Shown piece after piece: positions 36,865 through 45,708 of a stretch of DNA of 64,000 bases. Position 1 is the first letter of the stretch. Every line of letters begins with the position of its first letter. The notes under the pieces were generated by a model. That model was not told the DNA's origin, did no database searches, and saw nothing but the letters and a program-made list of their open reading frames with translations. A program made the position numbers and the translations under genes. Source of the stretch: Skermanella aerolata KACC 11604 (GTDB lineage Bacteria > Pseudomonadota > Alphaproteobacteria > Azospirillales > Azospirillaceae); contig NZ_AVFK01000002.1 of NCBI RefSeq assembly GCF_000936425.1, forward strand, positions 310,001-374,000, given 5' to 3'.

Positions 36865-38034
36865 GTGATACCCGTCAACCCTCATCTGCTCGCGACATCG
36901 AGCCCGCCGATCCCCGAGGCGCAGGCCTGGGCGACCCGCTACAAGGGCGATCTTGGCCCGCTGGTCGATCTGGCGCAGGCCGTTCCCGGTTACCCGCCGC
37001 ATCCCGATATCCTGGAAGCGCTGGCGAGTGCGGCGGCGTCTCCGCTGATGGCGCGATACGGTGCGATCCTGGGTGACGCGGACCTTCGCGACGCATATGC
37101 GGCGCATGTCTCGGCGACATTCGGTTGCCGGATAGCATCCGGTGAAGTCGCGGTCACGTCGGGCTGCAATCAGGCGTTCTTCATCGCGGCCATGGCGCTG
37201 GCGAAGGCTGGCGACGCGATCCTGCTACCGAGCCCCTGGTACTTCAATCACAAGATGACGCTGGACATGCTCGGGATCGAGGCGCGGGCGGTCCCGGCGC
37301 TGGCCGAGGATGGCTTCATCCCCGATCCGGACCACATCGCGGCGGCCATCGACGGTCGGGTGCGCGCGGTCGTCCTGATCAGCCCGAACAACCCGACCGG
37401 CGCCGTCTATCCGCCGGAAACGGTTCGGGCGATCTTCAAGGTCTGCCACGAGCGCCGCGTGGCGCTGATCCTGGACGAGACGTACCGCGACTTCCTGTCC
37501 GATGCCGGCGCCAAGCCCCATGGCTTGTTCGACGAGCCGGACTGGCGGGAAACGCTGGTCGAGCTTTACAGCTTCTCCAAATCCTTCTGCGTCCCCGGTC
37601 ACCGGCTCGGCGCCGTAATCGCGGGCGAAGACTTCCTGGGCGAATTCGCCAAGGTGATGGACTGCCTCCAGATCTGCGCGCCGCGCGCCGGGCAGCATGC
37701 GCTGGCTGCCACTCTGGAGCCGATGGTGGCGTGGCGGGAGGAGAACCGGCGGGAGATCGTCGCGCGGGCGGACGGTTTCCGCGCTGCCGTCGCCCAACTG
37801 GAAGGTTGGAAGCTGGACGCCATCGGCGCCTATTTCGCCTTCCTGCGCCACCCGTTCGACGCACCTGCCGCTACGGTCGCCGAGGCCCTGGCGGTTGAGC
37901 GCGGCGTGCTCTGCCTGCCCGGCAGCTATTTCGGACCCGGCAACGAGCGCCATCTGCGCATCGCTTTCGCCAATGCGGACAGGGCTGCGATCGAGACGCT
38001 GCCCGACCGGTTCCGCGGACTCATCATGAGGTAA
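36865..38034 (+). CDS. Class I/II PLP-dependent aminotransferase
   Basis: A 389-residue fold-type I aminotransferase. Lys239 in LYSFSKSFCVPGHRLG forms the Schiff base. Asn176 in SPNNPTG and Asp204 in LILDETYRD hold the cofactor, and Arg in HLRIAFAN binds the substrate carboxylate. The start is GTG 36865, after GGAGG. It sits eight bases before an agmatinase-family gene and opens a putative operon with a polyamine-type transporter. It could remove the amino group of the imported compound or its product; the substrate is unknown. Confidence 0.9.
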   Translation: MIPVNPHLLATSSPPIPEAQAWATRYKGDLGPLVDLAQAVPGYPPHPDILEALASAAASPLMARYGAILGDADLRDAYAAHVSATFGCRIASGEVAVTSGCNQAFFIAAMALAKAGDAILLPSPWYFNHKMTLDMLGIEARAVPALAEDGFIPDPDHIAAAIDGRVRAVVLISPNNPTGAVYPPETVRAIFKVCHERRVALILDETYRDFLSDAGAKPHGLFDEPDWRETLVELYSFSKSFCVPGHRLGAVIAGEDFLGEFAKVMDCLQICAPRAGQHALAATLEPMVAWREENRREIVARADGFRAAVAQLEGWKLDAIGAYFAFLRHPFDAPAATVAEALAVERGVLCLPGSYFGPGNERHLRIAFANADRAAIETLPDRFRGLIMR

Positions 38035-38042
38035 AGCCATCC

Positions 38043-39092
38043 ATGGATAAGGACGAACTGCAACGCCTGCGGGACAAGTACGGATCGCTCGGCGGCGGCG
38101 ACATCTTCGATCCGGAATTCCGCAAGGTCGCGGACACCATCTTCTCCAACGGAACCCGGCTGGCTCCCTATGCCGGCATGCCGACCTTCCTGACGGCTCC
38201 CCATCGGCCGATCGATCCCGAGAACCCAGATTTCGGCGACCTTCAAGTCGCTATCCTCGGCGTTCCGATGGATCTGGGCGTCACCAACCGCAACGGCTCC
38301 CGGTTCGGCCCGCGCGCTCTGCGTACCATCGAGCGAATCGGTCCCTACAACCACGTGCTGAAGACGGCCCCGGTGTCGGACCTGCGGGTCGCCGATATCG
38401 GCGACGTGCCGTTCCGCAGCCGGTTCAGCCTGGACCTCTCGCACGAGGATATCGAGGCGCACATCGCCCGCATCCGCGACGCCGGCGTTGCCCCGCTGTC
38501 GGTCGGGGGCGATCACTCGATCTCGCTGCCGATCCTGAAAGCCCTGGGCAAGGACCGGCCGGTTGGGATGATCCACATCGACGCCCATTGCGACACCAGC
38601 GGCGGCTTCGACCGGACCAAGTTCCACCACGGCGGCCCATTTCGGGAAGCGGTACTCGAAGGCGTGCTCGATCCGAAGCGCACGATCCAGATCGGCATCC
38701 GTGGCCCGGCTGAATACCTGTGGGAGTTCTCCTACGACAGCGGCATGACCGTGGTTCATGCGGAGGAACTGACGGGCCTCGGCATCCCGGCCGTGATCGA
38801 GCGCGCCCGTGCCGTGGTCGGCGATGGCCCGACTTACGTTTCCTTCGACATCGACAGCCTCGACCCCGCCTTCGCGCCGGGCACCGGCACGCCTGAGATC
38901 GGTGGGCTGACCACGCGCGAGGCTCTGGAACTCCTGCGCGGACTGAAGGGGTTGAACATCGTCGGCGGCGACGTGGTCGAGGTGGCTCCTCAGTACGACG
39001 CCAGCACCAACACGGCCCAGGCGGGCGCCCAGATGCTGTTCGAGATCCTCAGCCTGATGGTCTTCAGCCCGTTGATCGGCAACAAGCAATAA
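38043..39092 (+). CDS. Agmatinase/ureohydrolase family enzyme
   Basis: A 349-residue arginase-fold hydrolase that releases urea from a guanidino compound. All six binuclear metal ligands are visible: His158 (GGDHS), Asp180, His182 and Asp184 (HIDAHCDT), Asp269 and Asp271 (SFDIDSLDP). The substrate-loop HHGGPFREAV and the end-of-fold GTGTPEIGGLTTREALELL fit the agmatinase branch. That branch includes agmatinase, guanidinobutyrase, guanidinopropionase and guanidine hydrolases, which cannot be separated here. It lies between an aminotransferase and a PotD-type binding protein. Confidence 0.88.
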   Translation: MDKDELQRLRDKYGSLGGGDIFDPEFRKVADTIFSNGTRLAPYAGMPTFLTAPHRPIDPENPDFGDLQVAILGVPMDLGVTNRNGSRFGPRALRTIERIGPYNHVLKTAPVSDLRVADIGDVPFRSRFSLDLSHEDIEAHIARIRDAGVAPLSVGGDHSISLPILKALGKDRPVGMIHIDAHCDTSGGFDRTKFHHGGPFREAVLEGVLDPKRTIQIGIRGPAEYLWEFSYDSGMTVVHAEELTGLGIPAVIERARAVVGDGPTYVSFDIDSLDPAFAPGTGTPEIGGLTTREALELLRGLKGLNIVGGDVVEVAPQYDASTNTAQAGAQMLFEILSLMVFSPLIGNKQ

Positions 39093-39125
39093 AAACGCAA
39101 AAAGACAGAACAGGAAGGTGAAACG

Positions 39126-40232
39126 ATGACCGATAATGCCAAGACCGGTATTGGAAAGACGGCAGTCACCCGGCGCACGGTTCTGGCAGGTGCCGCCGTC
39201 GGGACAGCACTGCTCTCGATGCCGTCGATCGTCAGGGCACAGGACAAGTCGCTGAAGGTCGGCGTCTACGGCGGATACTTCCAGGAGTCCTTCGACCAGC
39301 ACATCTTCCCGGATTTCACCGCCGCCACCGGCATCGAAGTCCAGTCAATCTCCGAGCCTACGGGTGAGGCGTGGCTGGTTCAGCTTTCCCAGGCGGCCAA
39401 GGCGAAGCAGGCTCCGGCCGACGTGTCGATGATGTCCCAGGTCGCCATGCTCAAGGGGCAGGCAATCGACCTGTGGCAACCGCTCGACCCGGCCAAGATC
39501 CCCAACGTCAAGAACCTGCTGCCGCAGTTCGTCAACAAGTACCCGGACGGACGGATCGCCGGCATCGGTGCGGTGTCGTGGTACATCACGCTGGTCACCA
39601 ACACCGACGTCTATCCGGAGGCACCGACCTCCTGGACCGCCCTGTGGGACCCCGCCAACAAGGACAAGCTGGGCCTGCTGGCGCTGGTGTCTAACTCCTT
39701 CCTGCTGGAAGTCACGGCCAAGACCTTCTTCGGCGGTGCCAACAAGCTCGACACCGAGGACGGCATCCTCGAAGTCATGCAGAAGCTGGCCGAGCTGAAG
39801 CCCAATGTCCGGTTGTGGTACAGGGACGAGGCGCAGTTCGAGCAGGCGTTGAAGTCGGGCGAGATCCCGATGGGCCAGTACTATCACGACGTCACTGGCC
39901 TCGCCGCCGCCGACGGCAACCCCGTCCGCTCGACCTTCCCCAAGGAAGGCGGCATCCTCGACAGCGGCTGCTGGGCGATCTCCAGCGCTTCGACCAAGTC
40001 GGCGGAAGCCCACGTCTTCATCGACTACATGTCGCAGCCGAAGATCCAGGCGACCCTGTCGCGCAACGTCGGCACAGCGCCGACGGTCGCACGCTCAGTC
40101 ACCGACCTGACGGACGACGAGTTCGCGTCGGTGTCGTCCGACATCGCGCCGATCATCCCGCGCTACGACCTGTATCAGACCAAGTCCGACTGGTTGAACC
40201 AGAAGTGGACCGAACTGATCGTCGCCGGCTGA
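39126..40232 (+). CDS. ABC transporter substrate-binding protein, PotD/PotF-like, Tat-exported
   Basis: A 368-residue periplasmic binding protein of the polyamine/thiamine class (family 1 extracellular solute-binding). A twin-arginine signal peptide is visible (VTRRTVLAGAAVGTALL, cleavage near VRAQ, residue 39). The mature part starts KVGVYGGYFQESFDQHIFPD, as in spermidine/putrescine-type binders. It is followed by its ATPase and two permeases. The ligand is unknown, but the adjacent ureohydrolase suggests a guanidino compound or polyamine. Confidence 0.9.
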   Translation: MTDNAKTGIGKTAVTRRTVLAGAAVGTALLSMPSIVRAQDKSLKVGVYGGYFQESFDQHIFPDFTAATGIEVQSISEPTGEAWLVQLSQAAKAKQAPADVSMMSQVAMLKGQAIDLWQPLDPAKIPNVKNLLPQFVNKYPDGRIAGIGAVSWYITLVTNTDVYPEAPTSWTALWDPANKDKLGLLALVSNSFLLEVTAKTFFGGANKLDTEDGILEVMQKLAELKPNVRLWYRDEAQFEQALKSGEIPMGQYYHDVTGLAAADGNPVRSTFPKEGGILDSGCWAISSASTKSAEAHVFIDYMSQPKIQATLSRNVGTAPTVARSVTDLTDDEFASVSSDIAPIIPRYDLYQTKSDWLNQKWTELIVAG

Positions 40233-40311
40233 CACCTGTCCGTGCCGCCGCTCCCCGATCCCCAGGCGTCGGGGAGCGGCGTACCGATTTCCCGATCCAG
40301 TTGGAGGCCCG

Positions 40312-41352
40312 ATGTCCGGCCTTGTCCTTGAGGGCATTTCCAAACGCTTCAACAACGTCGCGGCGGTCGATCACGTCGATCTGTCCGTCCCCAACGGCAC
40401 CTTCGTCTGCATGCTGGGACCATCCGGTTGCGGCAAGACGACACTACTGCGGACGATCGCCGGCCTTGAGGAACCGACCTCTGGCCGCATCCTGATCGAT
40501 GGCAAGGACATCACGAAGCTCCCAGCGCATCAGCGCGACTTCGGCATGGTCTTCCAGTCGCTGGCCCTGTTCCCGCACCTCAACGTCGGCGAGAACGTGG
40601 CATATCCGCTCCGCATCCGAGGCGTCGGCAAGGCCGATCAGGTCAAGCGGGCGGAGGAGTTGCTGGCGCTGGTGGATCTCGGCGGCTTTGCCGGCCGTCC
40701 GGTTTCGAAACTGTCCGGCGGCCAACGCCAGCGCGTCGCCATCGCCCGCGCCCTGGCGCTGTCGCCCAAGCTATTCCTGCTGGACGAGCCGCTGTCAGCC
40801 CTGGACGCCAAGCTGCGGGAGGCCATGCAGGTCGAGTTGCGGAAGCTTCAGCAACGTCTGGGCATCACCACCATCGTCGTGACCCATGACCAGCGCGAGG
40901 CCATGACCATGGCCGATCTGGTCGTCGTCATGGGCAACGGGCGCATTCAGCAGGCAGCCTCTCCGGTCGAAATCTACCGCAAGCCGGTCAACAGCTTCGT
41001 CGCCGATTTCATCGGCTCGACCAACCTGCTGCCGGTACGGCAAGCCATGGACGGGCAGGGGGTGTCGGCGCCGGGAGGGACGATTCCGGGAGTGGCGCTC
41101 GGTGCGGGACGCGATCAGGCCACCCTGTCGGTCAGGCCGGAGGACGTCCATCTGGTCCCCGCCGACCAAGCGCCGCTGACCGGGCGCATCAGCTTCATCC
41201 GCGACCTGGGAGCCAGCATCGAAACCTTCGTGGATGCCGGCGGCACCCAGATCGTCGCGGTGACCTCGCCGCGCGAGCGCGCGGCTTTTCAGGTGGGCGA
41301 CACCGTCGGGTTGAGGCTCGACCCCGAAGCCTGCCGGGTCCTGTCATCGTGA
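40312..41352 (+). CDS. ABC transporter ATP-binding protein, PotA-like
   Basis: A 346-residue ATPase with a C-terminal TOBE regulatory domain (about residues 270-345). Walker A GPSGCGKTTLL, Q-loop VFQSLALFPHL, signature LSGGQRQRVAIARAL, Walker B FLLDEPLSALD and H-loop VVTHDQREAM are complete. The VEIYRKPVNSFVADFIGSTN segment is typical of the polyamine and sugar importer subfamily. Its stop overlaps the next permease start by four bases. Confidence 0.94.
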   Translation: MSGLVLEGISKRFNNVAAVDHVDLSVPNGTFVCMLGPSGCGKTTLLRTIAGLEEPTSGRILIDGKDITKLPAHQRDFGMVFQSLALFPHLNVGENVAYPLRIRGVGKADQVKRAEELLALVDLGGFAGRPVSKLSGGQRQRVAIARALALSPKLFLLDEPLSALDAKLREAMQVELRKLQQRLGITTIVVTHDQREAMTMADLVVVMGNGRIQQAASPVEIYRKPVNSFVADFIGSTNLLPVRQAMDGQGVSAPGGTIPGVALGAGRDQATLSVRPEDVHLVPADQAPLTGRISFIRDLGASIETFVDAGGTQIVAVTSPRERAAFQVGDTVGLRLDPEACRVLSS

Positions 41353-42203
41353 GGCCGGAGCCGCCCCGGCGGATCGCCGACTACTCGCCGCTGGCCTTCC
41401 CGGCCGTCATGCTGACGGTGTTCTTCGTGGTGCCGTTCGGCATCATGGTCATGGTCAGCTTCTTCCGCCGCCAGCAAGGCGGTTTCTACACGCCCGACTT
41501 CGTGCTGGAGAGCTACGCCCGCTTCCTCTCCACCTTCTTCGGCGGCGTCCTCAGCTTCTCGCTCGGGCTGGCGGCCTGCGTCGCCTTGATCTGCGTGATA
41601 GTCGGGTTCCCCTTCACTTATGAACTGGCGCGCGCCAAACGCTGGGTTCAAGTGAGCTGGCTGGTGGCCTTGCTGTCGGTGCTGTCGCTGTCCGAAGTCA
41701 TCATCGGCTTCGCGTGGTCCACGCTGCTGTCGCGCACCGCCGGCATTTCCAACCTGCTGGTCTGGCTCGGCATGATGGACAAGCCGGTTGCGCTGACGCC
41801 CAACTTCGGCGCCGTCCTGACCGGCATGGTCTATCAGGCTTTCCCCTATACCGTGCTGGTGCTGTACCCGGCGATGGCGCGACTGGACCCGACCTTGATG
41901 GAGGCGGCGCGGACACTGGGCTCACATCCGCTGAAGGCGTTCCTGACCGTCGTGGTCCCGGCGCTACGCAACACCATCGTCGCGACCTTCATCATGGTCT
42001 TCGTCTTCGCGCTGGGATCGTATCTGCTGCCGCAACTGCTCGGCCGCCCGCAGCACTGGACACTGTCCGTGCTGATCACGGATCAGGCGGTTTATCAGTC
42101 GAACATGCCGTTCGCGGCGGCCATGGCGGTGTTCCTGGTCCTGGTAACGCTGTCGCTGGTCGGGTTGGCGCTTCTGGTCGGACGAAAGGACGCCGCGACA
42201 TGA
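41349..42203 (+). CDS. ABC transporter permease, PotB-like
   Basis: A 284-residue inner-membrane permease with about six helices. It begins at GTG 41349, overlapping the ATPase stop. The coupling loop is LDPTLMEAARTLGSHPLKAFLTVVVPALR, a clear EAA motif. Its stop overlaps the start of the partner permease by four bases. Confidence 0.92.
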   Translation: MRPEPPRRIADYSPLAFPAVMLTVFFVVPFGIMVMVSFFRRQQGGFYTPDFVLESYARFLSTFFGGVLSFSLGLAACVALICVIVGFPFTYELARAKRWVQVSWLVALLSVLSLSEVIIGFAWSTLLSRTAGISNLLVWLGMMDKPVALTPNFGAVLTGMVYQAFPYTVLVLYPAMARLDPTLMEAARTLGSHPLKAFLTVVVPALRNTIVATFIMVFVFALGSYLLPQLLGRPQHWTLSVLITDQAVYQSNMPFAAAMAVFLVLVTLSLVGLALLVGRKDAAT

Positions 42204-43000
42204 CCGGTACCCTGTTCCGCCGCGTTCTGTTCGGGCTGGTGGCTCTGTTCATGGCGGCTCCCCTGATCGTCATCGCGGGTGTCTCCGTCAATGCCCAACG
42301 GACGCTGGTGTTTCCGCCGGTCGGATTTTCGATGCGCTGGTACGGCTCGGTCTTTACCGATGCCGCATGGCGCGGTTCCTTGACGGCATCGGTGGTGGTG
42401 GCGACGCTGGCCGCGGCCTTGGCGGTCTGCATCGCCTTCCCGCTGTCGTGGTTCCTGTGGCGGCGGCACGCGCCCTGGGCGCGAGTGTTCCAGATGCTCG
42501 GAACAGCGCCGTTCGTGCTGCCTCCCGTCATCACCGCACTGGGGTTCCTGGCGTTCTGGACCACGGTGGGAGCTTACGGGCAGCCGTGGACCGTCGTGGT
42601 TGCGCACGGCATCTTCTTCGTCACCCTGCCGCTGGTGACATTGTCGCTGGGTTTCGCGTCGATCGACCGCTCGCTGGTCGAAGCGGCATCGACCATGGGA
42701 GCCGACGACAGGACGATCCTCCGCACCATCGTCCTGCCATTGATCCGGCCCTACCTGATCTCCGGCTTCGCCTTCGCGTTCGTGCTGTCGCTCAACGAGT
42801 ACATCGTCGCCTATATGGCTGTCGGCTTCACGCTGGAAACGCTGCCGATCAAGATCTTCAACTCGCTCCGCTACGGCTACACGCCGACCATGGCGGCGGT
42901 CAGCATCCTGTTCGTCGCCGTGGCGGCATTGATCTTCGGTCTGATCGCCCGGTTTGGCGACCTGCCGAAGCTGCTCGGCGCCTGGAGTTCGAAAGATTGA
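42200..43000 (+). CDS. ABC transporter permease, PotC-like
   Basis: A 266-residue second permease of the polyamine-type importer, about six helices, with coupling loop IDRSLVEAASTMGADDRTILRTIVLPLIRP. It pairs with the PotB-like protein to form the channel. The ATG at 42200 overlaps the upstream stop (ATGA); the open frame runs further upstream only as an out-of-frame reading of the PotB-like gene. Confidence 0.92.
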   Translation: MTGTLFRRVLFGLVALFMAAPLIVIAGVSVNAQRTLVFPPVGFSMRWYGSVFTDAAWRGSLTASVVVATLAAALAVCIAFPLSWFLWRRHAPWARVFQMLGTAPFVLPPVITALGFLAFWTTVGAYGQPWTVVVAHGIFFVTLPLVTLSLGFASIDRSLVEAASTMGADDRTILRTIVLPLIRPYLISGFAFAFVLSLNEYIVAYMAVGFTLETLPIKIFNSLRYGYTPTMAAVSILFVAVAALIFGLIARFGDLPKLLGAWSSKD

Positions 43001-43818
43001 CCCCGGAAAACAAACCCTTCCGCCTTGCCCTGCTTCAGATGGAAGCGGTTGGCGGCGATATCGAAGCGAACCTTCGTGCCATCCAGGCCGCGGCTGTTGA
43101 AGCCGTCGGCGCCGGAGCGGCGTGCCTGCTGGCGCCCGAGTTGGCGCTTACCGGCTACGGGGCAGGGGAGACCATTCGAGCGACGGCGGAACCCGCCGAC
43201 GGCAAGCACGTCGAGCGCCTGCAAACCATCGTTGCTGAAACCGGCATCGCCATCGTCGCGGGCTTTGCCGAGGCCGCCGACGGCGTCGTGTACAACAGCG
43301 CGGTCGCCGTGACGCCGGACGGCGGACGACACGTCTATCGCAAGATGCACCTATACGGTGACTACGAGAAGTCGCTGTTCCACCCCGGCGACACCGCTCC
43401 GCCGGTCTTCCGGATCGGCGGTCTCAAGGCTGGCATGGTGATCTGCTACGACGTCGAGTTCCCGGAAATGGTGCGGCATTTGGCTACCAGCGGCGCCGAC
43501 CTCGTGCTGGTGCCGACCGCCCTGCCGGTTTGCGACCATGCCGCTTTCATCGCGCGGTCGATCGTCCCGGTCCGCGCTTTCGAAAACCAGGTGTTCGTGG
43601 CCTATGCCAACCATGCCGGCCGCGACGACGCCTTCACCTATGCGGGTCTTTCCGGCATCGCCGCTCCGGACGGCTCCGATCTGGCCCGTGCATCCGAAAC
43701 GGCCGCGGGAGTGTTGATTGCGGATATCGATCCGGCGGCGTTCGCCGTCATCCGCGCATCGAACCCTTATCTGACCGACAGGCGGCTCGGCTTCTCCGCT
43801 GCCCCTGGACGAACCTGA
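42997..43818 (+). CDS. Carbon-nitrogen hydrolase (nitrilase superfamily)
   Basis: A 273-residue amidohydrolase with the catalytic triad Glu48 (LLAPELALTGYG), Lys116 (VYRKMHLYG) and Cys150 (MVICYDVEFPE). It belongs to the aliphatic amidase/N-carbamoylputrescine amidase-like group. The start is TTG 42997, overlapping the PotC-like stop as TTGA with GGAG nine bases upstream; no ATG is available before the conserved first strand FRLALLQMEAV. In this operon it could hydrolyse an amide or carbamoyl product of guanidino or polyamine breakdown. The substrate is inferred from context only. Confidence 0.87.
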   Translation: MTPENKPFRLALLQMEAVGGDIEANLRAIQAAAVEAVGAGAACLLAPELALTGYGAGETIRATAEPADGKHVERLQTIVAETGIAIVAGFAEAADGVVYNSAVAVTPDGGRHVYRKMHLYGDYEKSLFHPGDTAPPVFRIGGLKAGMVICYDVEFPEMVRHLATSGADLVLVPTALPVCDHAAFIARSIVPVRAFENQVFVAYANHAGRDDAFTYAGLSGIAAPDGSDLARASETAAGVLIADIDPAAFAVIRASNPYLTDRRLGFSAAPGRT

Positions 43819-43837
43819 GAAAGACGGAAGTCACGCC

Positions 43838-45076
43838 ATGACCTCGACCGCATCGCCTCAGCCGACCGTTCCTCCGCTGCCGAAGCCCTATGAAACGCCC
43901 TCGGCGCTCAACTTCTCGACCGTGGTAGGCTGGCCGGGGGGCATGAAGCCTTCGGCGCCGGACGGTTTCGAAGTGACTGCCTATGCCACGGGTCTGGACT
44001 ACCCGCGCTGGTTCCACGTGCTGCCCAACGGCGACGTCCTGGTTTCCGAAGCACGGACCCAGCTCAAGCCGACCCACAACCCCAACTCTCCCGCCGTTCA
44101 GGGCGACATGCGGTCGCGCGCACTCGGCCAGAGCGCCAACCGCATCACCCTGCTGCGCGATGCCGACGGCGACGGCGTGCCGGAAATCCGCGAAACTTTT
44201 CTCATCGGCCTTAATCAGCCGTTCGGCATGGCTCTGCTCGGCGACACCCTCTACGTCGCCAACACCGACGGCGTCTTCACCTTCCCCTATGCCGAGGGTC
44301 AGACCCGGATCGAGGCCCAGGGCCGCAAGATCCTCGACCTGCCGGCCGGTGGCTATAACAACCACTGGACCCGCAACATCCGCGTCGGCCCCGATGGCAC
44401 GAAGCTCTACGTCACTGTCGGCTCGGCCAGCAATGTCGCCGAATACGGCATCGAGGAGGAGGAGCGCCGCGCCGCGATCCTGGAGATCAACCCTGACGGC
44501 AGCGGCGAACGTCTGTTCGCCTCAGGCCTCCGAAACCCCGTCGGCCTCGACTGGGAACCGGAGACCGGCGCCATGTGGACGGCGGTCAACGAGCGGGACG
44601 AACTGGGCGACGAGTTGGTCCCCGACTACATCACCAGCGTCCGCGACGGCGGCTTCTATGGCTGGCCCTATGCCTATTTCGGCTCGATCGAAGATCCGCG
44701 CCTTGCCGGCAAGCGGCCGGATCTGGTCGAGAAATCGATCGTTCCCGATCTGGCGGTCGGCTCGCACACGGCGTCGCTCGGCCTGATGTTCTATCGCGGC
44801 GCCAAGTTCCCGGAACGCTACCGGGGCGGCGCCTTCATCGGCCAGCACGGCTCCTGGAACCGCGCCGACCTGTCGGGCTATAAGGTGCTGTTCGTCCCAT
44901 TCGCCGGCGGTCGGCCCAGCGGCCCGGCAGAGGACTTCCTGAGCGGCTTCGTCGCCGAGCAGTCGAAAAGCGAAGTCTACGGCCGCCCTTGCGGCATCAC
45001 CGAACTGCCGGATGGCTCGATCCTGGTGGCGGACGACGCCGCCGATACGGTCTGGCGGGTGGCGTATAAGGGCTGA
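43838..45076 (+). CDS. Sorbosone dehydrogenase/PQQ-type beta-propeller protein
   Basis: A 412-residue six-bladed beta-propeller of the soluble glucose/sorbosone dehydrogenase family. Characteristic segments are YPRWFHVLPNGDVLVSEART, RITLLRDADGDGVPE, the NNHWTRNIRVGPDGTKLYVTVG blade with a catalytic-type His, and FIGQHGSWNR. The N-terminus is Ser/Pro-rich with no convincing signal peptide, although relatives act in the periplasm with PQQ. It follows the amidohydrolase by 19 bases and probably shares its transcript. The link between a sugar-type oxidase and the transporter operon is unclear. Confidence 0.85.
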   Translation: MTSTASPQPTVPPLPKPYETPSALNFSTVVGWPGGMKPSAPDGFEVTAYATGLDYPRWFHVLPNGDVLVSEARTQLKPTHNPNSPAVQGDMRSRALGQSANRITLLRDADGDGVPEIRETFLIGLNQPFGMALLGDTLYVANTDGVFTFPYAEGQTRIEAQGRKILDLPAGGYNNHWTRNIRVGPDGTKLYVTVGSASNVAEYGIEEEERRAAILEINPDGSGERLFASGLRNPVGLDWEPETGAMWTAVNERDELGDELVPDYITSVRDGGFYGWPYAYFGSIEDPRLAGKRPDLVEKSIVPDLAVGSHTASLGLMFYRGAKFPERYRGGAFIGQHGSWNRADLSGYKVLFVPFAGGRPSGPAEDFLSGFVAEQSKSEVYGRPCGITELPDGSILVADDAADTVWRVAYKG

Positions 45077-45093
45077 TGTAGTCGGCCCTGCGG

Positions 45094-45591
45094 TCAGGCG
45101 TGCCGGACGTTATCGGCACCCGTCTCCACTGCGAAGTCCAGTTGCAGGTTGACCAGATCGATCCGCCGCTCATCGGGATCGCTTTCCTCCAGCAGGAACG
45201 GGCCGAAATCGGCCTGTTCCGTGCGCGCGATCAGCACCACTCCCGCCGGCAGCACGATCACCTGCCACATCACCTCCTCCTGCTCCCGACTGGCGGTGAT
45301 CGGGTCGATGCCGCTGGCGCCATGGGCAGCCATGCGGGAGAACGCGACCATTCCAGCCGCGTCCCTCATCACCAGCCGGTAGGCTGGATGCCCGGACAAT
45401 GCCGTCTTGCCCATCTGGGGCGGAAGGTCCAGGGTGGCGATGATCCTCGGCCCGAAGGGCGTATCACGCAAGCAACCGTCGATCAGGACAGCCGGCGCGC
45501 CCAGGTCCCTCATGATGGACCGGCAATGGGTCAGAAGGGGCCGCCAGAGTGGCGGTGGATTGGAAATGCGTACAGGAATACACTGCGCCAT
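45094..45591 (-). CDS. Hypothetical protein, 165 residues
   Basis: I do not recognise this family. It reads from ATG 45591 and is convergent with the dehydrogenase gene and divergent from the PfkB kinase gene. The composition looks like a globular soluble alpha/beta protein: a hydrophobic strand (APAVLIDGCL), RIIATLDLPPQ, YRLVMRDAAGMVAFSR, a strand pair EEVMWQVIVLPAGVVLIAR, and an acidic C-terminal part with LLEESDPDERRIDLVN. There are no membrane helices or signal peptide. The start is uncertain because GGGAAGG lies directly against the ATG, and the same frame stays open far upstream through the kinase gene. Confidence 0.6.
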   Translation of the reverse strand: MAQCIPVRISNPPPLWRPLLTHCRSIMRDLGAPAVLIDGCLRDTPFGPRIIATLDLPPQMGKTALSGHPAYRLVMRDAAGMVAFSRMAAHGASGIDPITASREQEEVMWQVIVLPAGVVLIARTEQADFGPFLLEESDPDERRIDLVNLQLDFAVETGADNVRHA

Positions 45592-45708
45592 CCTTCCCAA
45601 TTGGTGACCCACCTTTCGAAAGTCGAGTGAAGTCGTCCGGCGCCGGCCGGAACACCGATCATCACCCGGCCAAGCCCTCCCGTGAACAGTTTTCTCGAGT
45701 CCTTTGTC

